Below are positions 18,976 through 25,862 of a DNA stretch of 64,000 nt, piece by piece. The stretch spans positions 124,001-188,000 of the forward strand of contig JBCCHV010000001.1 of NCBI GenBank assembly GCA_039028635.1, read 5' to 3'. This DNA comes from Acidobacteriota bacterium. Its GTDB lineage: Bacteria; Acidobacteriota; Thermoanaerobaculia; Multivoradales; JBCCEF01. Every line of letters starts with the position of its first letter. The stretch's first letter is position 1. The notes beneath the pieces were generated by a model. That model was not told where the DNA came from and searched no databases. It worked only from the letters and a program-made list of their open reading frames with translations. Both the position numbers and the translations under genes were made by a program.

Positions 18976-19471
18976 GGGAACGGAAGGAGTCGATCACCAT
19001 CAGCGCGATGCCGACGGTGATGGCGCTGTCGGCAACGTTGAAGGAAGGCCAGTGATGGCTGCCGACATAGAAGTCGAGGAAATCCGTCACCGCGCCGCTC
19101 ACCAGGCGATCGATCAGATTGCCGATGGCGCCGCCGAGGATCAGCGCCAGGGAGGCGAGCAGGAGACGAGCACGTGCCGGGGTGAGCACGAAGTAGGTGC
19201 CGATGGCGCCGAGGGCGACGAGGCCGAGACCGGTGAGCAGCCAAGAGGTCTCGCCGGCCTCCGGACGAGCGAACAGGCCGAAGGCGGCGCCGGTATTGCG
19301 GACGTGGGTGAGGTCGAAGAAGCCGCTGATCACGGTGCGCGATTCACCGAGATCGAAGGAACGCTCGATCAGGCCCTTGGTCCAGCGGTCGAGGCCGACG
19401 ATGGCCGCTGTGATGAGGAGAAAAGCGAGCTTCGAGCCGCGGGCCGAAGTGGATGCAGGGGTCTCGGTCAT
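18956..19471 (-). CDS. lspA: Lipoprotein signal peptidase (signal peptidase II)
   Basis: The 171-residue membrane protein has four transmembrane segments. The catalytic aspartates lie in the motifs LGGAIGNLIDRL and FNVADSAITVG, the standard SPase II pair. RNTGAAFGLF is also conserved. It cleaves prolipoprotein signal peptides after lipidation, consistent with the several lipoproteins in this window. The ATG at 19471 (MTETPAS) gives the usual length; the frame extends 29 codons upstream without support. It sits between thiE and rluD in a leftward operon. Confidence 0.95.
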   Translation of the reverse strand: MTETPASTSARGSKLAFLLITAAIVGLDRWTKGLIERSFDLGESRTVISGFFDLTHVRNTGAAFGLFARPEAGETSWLLTGLGLVALGAIGTYFVLTPARARLLLASLALILGGAIGNLIDRLVSGAVTDFLDFYVGSHHWPSFNVADSAITVGIALMVIDSFRSREPTGG

Positions 19472-19493
19472 GGCGCTGGCGATGTTACCTCGT

Positions 19494-20123
19494 TTATCGC
19501 CCCGGGAACCGATCCTCGTGAGCCGCTGAAGAAGGCCAAAGGCGCTCGAATTCAGCAATCAGCGACGGCAGCTCGCGAGGGTCCTGGAAGGTCGAGATTC
19601 CGGCGACGCCGTAGGCGCCGCAATCGGCGACGGCCGCCAGCCGGGCCGCCGTGATGCCGCCCAGGGCGAGCACCGGAAGACCTTCTTCGACGGCCTGGCG
19701 CAATCCCTCGAGGCCGGGGATGGTGTCGGTCGTGGTCTTGGAAAGGGGCGGAAACACCGGCCCGAAGACGACGAAGTCGATGCCCGCATCGCGGGCGGTG
19801 GCGACCTCGCCCGGATGGTGGGTGCTGGCGCCGAAGATCAGGCCCTGGCCAAAGCGCTCGCGCAGGGCGCTCGCCGGCAAGGCGCGCTGGGGCAGGTGGA
19901 CGCCCGCGGCACCCAAGGTCAGGACGAGATCGATCCGACCGTTGACGAACAGCCGAGGCGAGCGGCCCAGGGCGCGTTTCCCGAGAGCGAGGAGAGAGCG
20001 GTCGTCGAGGTCCTTCTCGCGTAGTTGGAGGGCCTCGATTCGGTTGCCTTCGAGCAGGTCGAGCCAGGACTCGAAGTCGCCGGGCAGGGTCTTGCGGTGG
20101 CTGATCGCGAGGGTGCGTGGCAC
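19494..20123 (-). CDS. thiE: Thiamine-phosphate synthase / TenI-like protein
   Basis: The 209-residue TIM-barrel protein has LQLREKDLDDRSL, LFVNGRIDLVLTLGAAGVHL, FGASTHHPGEVATARDAG, FVVFGPVFPPLSK and LALGGITAARL. These are the phosphate- and pyrophosphate-binding segments of ThiE, which joins the pyrimidine and thiazole halves of thiamine. Some TenI isomerases share this pattern, and no other thiamine gene is present to decide. The GTG at 20123 gives the usual ThiE length. The long upstream open frame overlaps other genes and is not coding. Confidence 0.82.
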   Translation of the reverse strand: MPRTLAISHRKTLPGDFESWLDLLEGNRIEALQLREKDLDDRSLLALGKRALGRSPRLFVNGRIDLVLTLGAAGVHLPQRALPASALRERFGQGLIFGASTHHPGEVATARDAGIDFVVFGPVFPPLSKTTTDTIPGLEGLRQAVEEGLPVLALGGITAARLAAVADCGAYGVAGISTFQDPRELPSLIAEFERLWPSSAAHEDRFPGR

Positions 20124-20143
20124 TCCGCGCCGCGAGCCGTCGG

Positions 20144-20407
20144 TCAAGGGGTGTGAGAGCCGCGCAGGCGGCGCCGGCGTTCGAGAAGGGTCTTGAGGTC
20201 GTGCAGAACCCACAGCAGGTGGATAAGACCGAAGCCGGTGATGGCACCGCGCAGGGCGGGGCTGAGAAGAACGTCCCGGAGGGCGGCGGGACCGAGCTGC
20301 AGTACCAAGCGATCCCAACCCGAGTTCCAGGGGGCAACCACCAGGAAGATTCCCGCCTCGGCGCAATAGATCATGAAGAAAACGAGGAAGAACAGGTCGG
20401 ATCGCAT
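20144..20407 (-). CDS. Small inner-membrane protein of unknown function
   Basis: The 87-residue protein has a first membrane segment at LFFLVFFMIYCAEAGIFLVV, a second near LRGAITGFGLIHLLWVL and a basic tail ERRRRLRG that should be cytoplasmic. It lies 20 bases upstream of thiE on the same strand and probably heads the thiE-lspA-rluD transcript. I do not recognise a named family. Confidence 0.6.
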   Translation of the reverse strand: MRSDLFFLVFFMIYCAEAGIFLVVAPWNSGWDRLVLQLGPAALRDVLLSPALRGAITGFGLIHLLWVLHDLKTLLERRRRLRGSHTP

Positions 20408-20416
20408 GAAGACCGG

Positions 20417-20422
20417 ATTCTA
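20417..20422 (-). promoter_or_regulatory. Possible -10 box for the thiE-lspA-rluD operon
   Basis: TAGAAT on the minus strand (one mismatch to TATAAT) ends only nine bases before the ATG at 20407. If used, the transcript leader would be about three bases, close to leaderless. No good -35 is seen at 16-18 bases. Weak evidence. Confidence 0.25.
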
Positions 20423-20479
20423 GCCCGGATCTCTCACCGGCCTGAAGACCCGGAGCCCTGAGGCGCCGAAAAGCGAAAA

Positions 20480-20503
20480 GGGCCCCTCCCGAGGGAGGAG
20501 CCC
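20480..20503 (-). terminator. Intrinsic terminator after the DUF6600-like gene
   Basis: On the minus strand GGGCTCCTCCC and GGGAGGGGCCC form an 11-bp stem with one mismatch around a TCG loop, followed directly by TTTTCGCTTTT. This is a standard intrinsic terminator, 42 bases after the stop at 20545. Confidence 0.85.
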
Positions 20504-20544
20504 ATCGCGCCTGGGGTTGGGACCCGCGTGGCAGCCGTACCGTC

Positions 20545-22917
20545 CTAGTTGCGCGGCTTGCGAGGCCGCGACTTGCTGCTCGAGGAGCTCTTCTTGCCCG
20601 AAGAGCCGCTGCTGCTGCGCGCCTTGCTGCCACTTCGGTTCCCGGAGGAGCGCGACGGCGAGCTGGCGCGCGGCGCCGAACGCCGAGGGCTGGTGCGCGG
20701 CTTGGCGCTGGGCGCCGAGCGGGGAGCCGAGGCGCGCGGTTTGCTCGAGCGCGGCGCCTGAGTCCGCGGCGTTTGGGTGCGCGGTGCCTTGGATCGCGGC
20801 GCCTGAGTGCGGGGCGCCCGATTGCGCGGCGCCGGCGCGCTGGTGCGCGGCTTGGGCGCCGAGCGCGGTGCGCTGGTGCGTGGCTTGGCCGGCGTCGAGC
20901 GCGGTGCCCTGGTGCGTGGCTTGGCCGGCGTCGAGCGTGGTGCGCTGGTGCGCGGTGCGCTGCGCGGGGTTGCGGCCCGCGGCTTGGCGTCGGGCTGCAC
21001 CCGCGGCCGCGGGGTGGCCCGCGGGGTGACGCTCTGCGACCGGCGCTCCGGCGCTCGCGGCTTGGTGCGCGGTGCGCTGGAGCGCGGCGTCGAGGTTCGC
21101 GGCGCCGGTTTGCTGCGCGGACGATCGGCCCGTGGTGCAGCGCTGCGCGGGCTCGGCTTGCTCCTCGGCACGTCGGCTCGCGGCGCGCTGCGGGGCGTCA
21201 CGCTCCTCGGCTTGGCGGCGCGCGGTGCGCGATCCGATTCCACCCGCGGTTTGCCGGCTCGCGGCAGATCCGCTCGCGGTGCGCTGCGGGGCGTCACGCC
21301 CTGCGGATTGCCGGCGCGCGGCTTGGCGGCTCGCGGCGCGCCGTCGACGACTCCACCGCCGCGGGTCACGCCGGTCACGTTGCGCGGCGCGGTGTCGGCC
21401 TTGGGACCACCATCGGTGGTGTAGCGCGGCTTGCGACGCTCCGCCGTGCGGGGACTGGTGGTGACGCCCACGGAGGCCGCCCGAGGACGATCCGGTCGCA
21501 CGTCGGCGAGGCTCGGAGCCAGCGGCGTGCCGGCGAGACGCCTCTCTCCGCCGTCCTTCACCAGGACGCGCCTTTTGACGTCGTCCGGCAGGGCGTCGCG
21601 GCGCGCCACGAAGGGCGTGACGTCCGGGAGATCGGCGCGCAGATCACCGCTCGGCCGGGTGCGCAGAACGCGCATCACCTCGCGCGGCTCGTTCCAGCGT
21701 TCCGGCGTGATGCGGCGCGTATCGGTGGTCAGGATGCCGCGCGGCACGTCGCGCTTGCCGTAGCGGCGATGCCAGTCACGGCCGTGGACGTAGTGGCGGC
21801 GGTAGTGGCGCGACCCGAAGTAGCGGCTCGGGCAGAAGGTCCAGTAGCGATAGTAGTCATAGTGACCGCCGGCCCAGCCGTAGAGGCCGAAGCGGAATCC
21901 GCGATGGCGACGGTAGTGGTGGGTGTAGTGACCGACCGGCACCCAGGCCGTGTGACTCGGTCCGAAGTACCAGTAGACCCAGGCCGGTGCGAAGCGATAG
22001 CCCGGATACCAGACCCAGCCGTGGTGACGGTGGCGGCTCCAGGAACCGTAGTGGTAGGGCACCCATCCCCACGGCTCGCCGGAGACCCAGGTGAGCCCTA
22101 GGGAGGTGCTGCGCCAGTGGCCCTGCCAGTATGGGCGCCAATCGACGGCGACACGGGGACGCCAGGCGCGTCGCCCTTCCACTTCCAGCCAGTCGCCGTG
22201 ATCGTCGAGGGGCGCGGCGGCATAGCGCAGGGAGTCGTCGACGTAGGAGCTGTCCGGCACCTCCTCCGCCAGGCGGTCGCCCCAACGCTCCAGGCTGTCG
22301 CGGCGATCCGCCAGCTCAAGGGAAGCGCGCGGTAGGGAGGCACCCTCGACCAAGCCCTGCTCACCGGCTTGCACCGTCAGGTTGCCGCGTGCGGTGATCA
22401 GTTGGACCTCGCCGGAGCGCACCACGACGGCGGTCCAATCGCCCCCGTCGCTGGTGATTCTGTAGGAGCCGAAGTCGTTGATCAGAATCTCGGCATTGGG
22501 CGTTCTCAGGCGCGGCAGCTCTTCGCCCAGAGACTCTTCCGTCACCACCAACTGAGCGTTGCCGTAGCGCAGCTCGATCTCGGTGATGGTGTCCTTGGCC
22601 TCGGGGGAGTAGGCGAGGTGCTCGAAGGTGGCTTCGGAATCGCCGTCGAGACGCAACAGATTGCCGTCCGAGAGGAGGACTTCGGCCCGGCCGCGGGGCG
22701 CGACCCACAGGCGGTCGCCGACGAGCAGCGGTTGATTGACCTCGGCCTGCTCGCGGTCGCCCTGGTCCGGTGGGATCAGAGTCGCCGATCCTTCGAGGGT
22801 CCGCAGATAGCTGTAGGTGCCGTCGTAGCCGACCACCTCTTGATCGTCGAGGCCTTCCTGCGCACCGACGAAGGTGGGAAGCAGCGAGAGGAGCAAGAGG
22901 GTGACGATTCGTTTCAT
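20545..22917 (-). CDS. FecR-like / DUF6600-like exported protein with long Pro-Arg-Ser/Thr repeat tail
   Basis: The 790-residue protein has a signal peptide (MKRIVTLLLLSLLPTFVGAQ) and a FecR-like beta region (about 30-200). A Trp/Tyr/His-rich segment (about 240-390) contains RVAVDWRPYWQGHW, WGWVPYHYGSWSRH and WVWYPGYRFAPAWVYWYFG, as in DUF6600 proteins. From about residue 480 to the end it is low complexity: units such as TPRSAPR, KPRTSAPR and APRTQ repeat dozens of times, ending in a Ser/Lys-rich stretch. The tail is extremely basic and probably unstructured; binding to anionic envelope polymers or nucleic acid is a guess. The function is not known. It is monocistronic with its own terminator. 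Confidence 0.8.
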   Translation of the reverse strand: MKRIVTLLLLSLLPTFVGAQEGLDDQEVVGYDGTYSYLRTLEGSATLIPPDQGDREQAEVNQPLLVGDRLWVAPRGRAEVLLSDGNLLRLDGDSEATFEHLAYSPEAKDTITEIELRYGNAQLVVTEESLGEELPRLRTPNAEILINDFGSYRITSDGGDWTAVVVRSGEVQLITARGNLTVQAGEQGLVEGASLPRASLELADRRDSLERWGDRLAEEVPDSSYVDDSLRYAAAPLDDHGDWLEVEGRRAWRPRVAVDWRPYWQGHWRSTSLGLTWVSGEPWGWVPYHYGSWSRHRHHGWVWYPGYRFAPAWVYWYFGPSHTAWVPVGHYTHHYRRHRGFRFGLYGWAGGHYDYYRYWTFCPSRYFGSRHYRRHYVHGRDWHRRYGKRDVPRGILTTDTRRITPERWNEPREVMRVLRTRPSGDLRADLPDVTPFVARRDALPDDVKRRVLVKDGGERRLAGTPLAPSLADVRPDRPRAASVGVTTSPRTAERRKPRYTTDGGPKADTAPRNVTGVTRGGGVVDGAPRAAKPRAGNPQGVTPRSAPRADLPRAGKPRVESDRAPRAAKPRSVTPRSAPRADVPRSKPSPRSAAPRADRPRSKPAPRTSTPRSSAPRTKPRAPERRSQSVTPRATPRPRVQPDAKPRAATPRSAPRTSAPRSTPAKPRTRAPRSTPAKPRTSAPRSAPKPRTSAPAPRNRAPRTQAPRSKAPRTQTPRTQAPRSSKPRASAPRSAPSAKPRTSPRRSAPRASSPSRSSGNRSGSKARSSSGSSGKKSSSSSKSRPRKPRN

Positions 22918-23048
22918 GTGGGCCGTTCCTTCCTCCCGGATCGATTCGGGATCATTCTAGCGCCCGTCGAGCGGAGAAGAGCGCCTACCCTGGATTACAG
23001 CAAGGATCCTGCCAGCTTCGAGAGCCCCCGTTATTGCAGGATCTTCGC

Positions 23049-23054
23049 TATAAT
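23049..23054 (+). promoter_or_regulatory. Candidate -10 box (TATAAT) upstream of the cyclic-nucleotide-binding gene
   Basis: A perfect TATAAT stands out in this GC-rich sequence, 118 bases before the GTG at 23172. No convincing -35 is present at the right distance (CCCCGT occupies the place). It is the only promoter-like site seen between the divergent genes at 22917 and 23172. Confidence 0.35.
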
Positions 23055-23171
23055 TCCGACACCAACCCATTGCCGAGGTGTCCCCCACCGGAGGCGGCGC
23101 CGTCCTCGCTCGAGTCGGCCGAGAAGGTTCGCGTCGGTTGGTGTTAGGGAGGGCCGGCGGAAGGGTGTTTT

Positions 23172-23300
23172 GTGGTTTTCAAGGGGCTATTCAGGACCGG
23201 CTCGGAGGGCAAGGGGAAGGGACGCAAGGCGGCCGATTCCAAACCCACCGAGGCGGAGTTGACGATCGAAGACCTGATCGTTCTCGAACGTTACGAGTAG
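23172..23300 (+). pseudogene. 5' segment of the cyclic-nucleotide-binding gene, ended by an in-frame TAG
   Basis: A GTG at 23172 preceded by GGAAGG opens a frame reading MVFKGLFRTGSEGKGKGRKA and then TEAELTIEDLIVLERYE, before TAG at 23298-23300. After the TAG the same frame continues without another stop to 24068, reading AEARLLDRTKAHSGDLHARL and LADVLGQLKKLDRAAAEF. The sequence on both sides looks like one helical N-terminal domain. GAG to TAG would be a single-base change. It may be a true nonsense mutation, an assembly error or readthrough. Confidence 0.6.
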
Positions 23301-23420
23301 GCCGAGGCTCGCCTGCTCGACCGCACCAAAGCTCATTCCGGCGATCTGCACGCGCGCCTTAAGCTGGCGGATGTTCTCGGGCAACTCAAGAAGCTCGACC
23401 GGGCCGCCGCCGAGTTCATC

Positions 23421-24068
23421 TTGGTAGCCGACGACTACGCCCGTGAGGGATTGATCGACAAGGCCATCGCGGTGGTGTCTCGCGCTCTCAAGGTGGCTCC
23501 CCTGGACGAGGGGCTACGCCATCGAGCGATGGCCTTTCGCGAAGCCAAGCGACTCGAGCACAAACGCGAAGCGGCCATCGAAGGCTTGCGCGCCGGTCGC
23601 ATGTCGGCGACTGCCGCCGACACCTGGATCCTGCAGCTTCCCAGGATCTGGCGCTACCTGGTGACCAGCGACTTGGTCCTGCGGCTGGAAGCCGACCAAA
23701 TTCGTCAGCTTTTCGCGTCCTGCGTGATCGAACGATTCCGGCCGGGTACCATCTTGGTGGAGAAAGGATCTCGCGTCGCCGAGCTCTTCATCGTGGTTTC
23801 GGGCGTTCTCGAAGTTCGGGTGCCGGGGTCCAACGCGGCCCTCCGCACGCTGGGTTCCCGCGATATCCTCGGTGAGCGGGCGCTGTTCGAGCAGCAGCCC
23901 TGGCCGGCGTCCTATCACGTCACTGAAAAGCTGGTGCTCTTGCGACTCGATCGCGCTGGCCTCGAAGCTGCTCTGCAGGGCAACAGCGATCCTCGCGGCT
24001 TCCTGCTGCTATTGCGCGAGCAGCGCAACGACCAGCAGGTCGAAGCCCTGGTAAAGTCCGTAGGCTGA
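23421..24068 (+). CDS. Cyclic-nucleotide-binding domain protein (intact 3' part of the interrupted gene)
   Basis: If translation restarts, TTG at 23421 gives 215 residues; the frame itself is open from 23301. The first part is TPR-like (DDYAREGLIDKAIAVVSRAL). The C-terminal 120 residues form a CRP-type cyclic-nucleotide or effector-binding beta-roll: FRPGTILVEKGSRVAELFIV, SGVLEVRVPG and DILGERALFEQQPWPASYHV. There is no DNA-binding HTH after it, so it is not a CRP transcription factor. The whole gene before damage would start at 23172 and give about 298 codons. It lies 44 bases before def on the same strand. Confidence 0.7.
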   Translation: MVADDYAREGLIDKAIAVVSRALKVAPLDEGLRHRAMAFREAKRLEHKREAAIEGLRAGRMSATAADTWILQLPRIWRYLVTSDLVLRLEADQIRQLFASCVIERFRPGTILVEKGSRVAELFIVVSGVLEVRVPGSNAALRTLGSRDILGERALFEQQPWPASYHVTEKLVLLRLDRAGLEAALQGNSDPRGFLLLLREQRNDQQVEALVKSVG

Positions 24069-24112
24069 ATCGCGGTCCGCCAAGGGCGGTCGCGCTGCGA
24101 GGAGAGCTGCCG

Positions 24113-24640
24113 TTGGCCGTCCTGCCCATTCGACTCATTCCCGACCCCGTTCTGCGCCAGAAGTGCCATCCGGTCGAGGTCTTCGATACTGGCCTGGAGC
24201 GCTTTGCTCAGGACATGGTCGAGACCATGCACGCCGCCCCGGGAATCGGTCTGGCAGCGCCCCAGGTCGGTGATCTGAGGCGACTCGTCGTGGTCGACCT
24301 TTCGGTGGGGGACGATCCGGACCAGCTCAAGGTTTTCGTCAACCCGGTGATCCACGATCCCGAGGGCCAGGATTCGGAGCTCGAGGGCTGCCTCTCGATT
24401 CCGGAGCTCACCGAGAAGGTCAAACGGCCCGAGAAGCTACGCTTGGCGTATCAGGACCTCTCCGGGCGGCCCCAGGAGCTCGCCGCCGACGGCTGGTTGG
24501 CGCGCGCCATCTGCCACGAGGTCGATCACCTCGACGGCGTGCTGTTCATCGATCACTTGCGCGGTTTGCGCCGAGAACGAACGCGGCGGCAGCTCAAGAA
24601 GCTGCTCAAACGACGACAAGAGGAGCTTTCCGAGTCATGA
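24113..24640 (+). CDS. def: Peptide deformylase
   Basis: The 175-residue protein removes formyl from N-terminal Met of new proteins. All three metal-site motifs are present: GIGLAAPQVG, EGCLSIPE (Cys ligand) and HEVDHLDG (HExxH). It starts with TTG at 24113 (MAVLPIRLIPDPVLRQ), the only start that keeps the conserved N-terminus; GAGGAGAG lies upstream. The stop overlaps the ATG of the next gene by four bases (ATGA). Confidence 0.96.
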   Translation: MAVLPIRLIPDPVLRQKCHPVEVFDTGLERFAQDMVETMHAAPGIGLAAPQVGDLRRLVVVDLSVGDDPDQLKVFVNPVIHDPEGQDSELEGCLSIPELTEKVKRPEKLRLAYQDLSGRPQELAADGWLARAICHEVDHLDGVLFIDHLRGLRRERTRRQLKKLLKRRQEELSES

Positions 24641-25200
24641 GGCGGATAGGAAGAGCGTTCTGGCTGGGAATCGCGGGGTCGTTGATCATCGCCGTGCTGA
24701 CGGCCTGTGGCGGCGGTGGCGGCGGGGGAGGCGGTCCGACGGCACCACCGCCGCCACCGATGGGCATCGTCTACACCGGGGCGACGGGAGGTGGAGCAGG
24801 CTTCACCTTGACCCAGGCGAGCGTCACGGCGACCACCCTGACCCTCGACCTGCAGGCCAATGGCGTCACCGATCTCTACGGTGTCGCCCTCGATCTGCAG
24901 TTCCCGTCTCAGCTCTTCAACTTCGTGTCGGCGACGGAGCAGCCCTTCCTCGGCCAGAGCGGCGCCGTGGCGACCACCCTGCAGGCGACGGAAGCTTCTC
25001 CCGGGGTCCTGGTGGTCGGCTTCAGCCGCCTCGGCCAGGTCGCTGGCGTGTCCGGCACGGGGGCCTTGGTGAGGATTCAGTTCCAGGCCATCGCCAGCGG
25101 TTCCGGCGGCTTCGCCTATGCCGACAACCAGGCGTTCTCACCGAACGACACCCTCGGCGGCCTGAGCTGGCAGGGTGGTTCGGTGCAGGTCAACCTCTAG
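24637..25200 (+). CDS. Lipoprotein with cohesin-like beta-sandwich domain
   Basis: The 187-residue protein has a signal sequence ending in the lipobox LTAC, followed by a run of nine glycines and a Pro-rich linker. The rest resembles a cohesin/carbohydrate-binding-like beta sandwich: LTLDLQANGVTDLYGVALDL, QFPSQLFNFV and LVRIQFQAIASGSGGF. It is probably on the cell surface or periplasmic membrane. It is translationally coupled to def, which is probably positional only. Function unknown. Confidence 0.65.
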   Translation: MRRIGRAFWLGIAGSLIIAVLTACGGGGGGGGGPTAPPPPPMGIVYTGATGGGAGFTLTQASVTATTLTLDLQANGVTDLYGVALDLQFPSQLFNFVSATEQPFLGQSGAVATTLQATEASPGVLVVGFSRLGQVAGVSGTGALVRIQFQAIASGSGGFAYADNQAFSPNDTLGGLSWQGGSVQVNL

Positions 25201-25257
25201 TCCTTCCTACTCAGCGGATAATTCGGCGAAAGGCCCCAGATCCCGCGGCCGTGCTTC

Positions 25258-25281
25258 CCCCGGACCCTTGCGGGCCCGGGG
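25258..25281. terminator. Strong GC hairpin between convergent genes
   Basis: CCCCGGACCC and GGGCCCGGGG pair around TTGC with one A-C mismatch. It lies between the convergent stops at 25200 and 25353. There is no U-tract, so the terminator call is tentative. Confidence 0.4.
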
Positions 25282-25352
25282 AGAGGCTGTGCGGCTCATC
25301 CGCAACGGACGAGGCCGCCGTTGCCGGTCGCTGAACTCAGCGAAAGAGCGGG

Positions 25353-25670
25353 TTAGCCACAGTTGTCGAGACAGTTCGCCCAGTAGCACTCGGAACAGCA
25401 GCCGCCGCCGCCGACGCACCAGTTGAAGCTGCACCAGATGTGGGGCTCCGGCCAGCACGACACGCTGCAGACGCAGACGAAGCTCTGCTGGTCTCCCTTC
25501 GACTTCTCGACGGCGCGGTCGCTGGCTCCGTCGACCTCCTGCTGGAGCTCCTGGATGAAGGTTTCGGTGGCTGGGTCGGTGTCGGCCTTGTCCGCCGGGG
25601 CGGCGGACACGACGACCGTGAAGGCACAGGTGATGAGCAGGGCGAGGACGAAGATCAGATGCCGCTTCAT
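25353..25670 (-). CDS. Small exported Cys-rich protein
   Basis: The 105-residue product has a Sec signal peptide (MKRHLIFVLALLITCAFTVV to VSAAPADKA), an acidic helical linker (TFIQELQQEVDGASDRAVEK) and a C-terminal region of about 40 residues with ten cysteines. The latter includes FVCVCSVSCW, WCSFNWCVGGGGCC, ECYW and NCLDNCG. The start ATG at 25670 has GAAGGAGAAG upstream; the longer frame has no support. The organisation (leader, acidic spacer, Cys/Gly/Trp-rich core) could be a disulfide-rich secreted peptide or a modified-peptide precursor. No maturation enzyme is nearby. I recognise no family. Confidence 0.6.
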   Translation of the reverse strand: MKRHLIFVLALLITCAFTVVVSAAPADKADTDPATETFIQELQQEVDGASDRAVEKSKGDQQSFVCVCSVSCWPEPHIWCSFNWCVGGGGCCSECYWANCLDNCG

Positions 25671-25862
25671 GGTGCTTCTCCTTCCCGTCGGTCGAGGTTG
25701 CGTGAGCTCCTCCCAGGGCGCACTGCCCGCGTCCAGCGGACCGACGACGCTCGCGAACCATGACCGCCCTGTACTCAACAGAGCGCAAGGCGCGGCACAA
25801 CCATGACGCGGCGAGCCCACCTTCGGCGCGGTCCGTTGGCGGGGTGGCGTTTCGTCAGGGCT

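Noticed and set aside
20123-20520. TPP riboswitch upstream of thiE
   Set aside because: The conserved CUGAGA and ACCUGAUCUGG segments are not found in the leader of the operon.
20545-21400. CRISPR-like or satellite DNA array
   Set aside because: The repeats are short, irregular and in frame with a protein; there are no unique spacers of constant length and no cas genes.
20773-22101. Rightward open frames through the Pro-Arg repeat region
   Set aside because: They mirror the repetitive codons of the leftward DUF6600-like gene, which has a signal peptide, recognisable domains and a terminator.
23298-23300. Recoded TAG (pyrrolysine) in the cyclic-nucleotide-binding gene
   Set aside because: TAG ends several intact genes here, the protein is not a methylamine methyltransferase, and no Pyl genes are visible. 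Mutation, error or readthrough is simpler.
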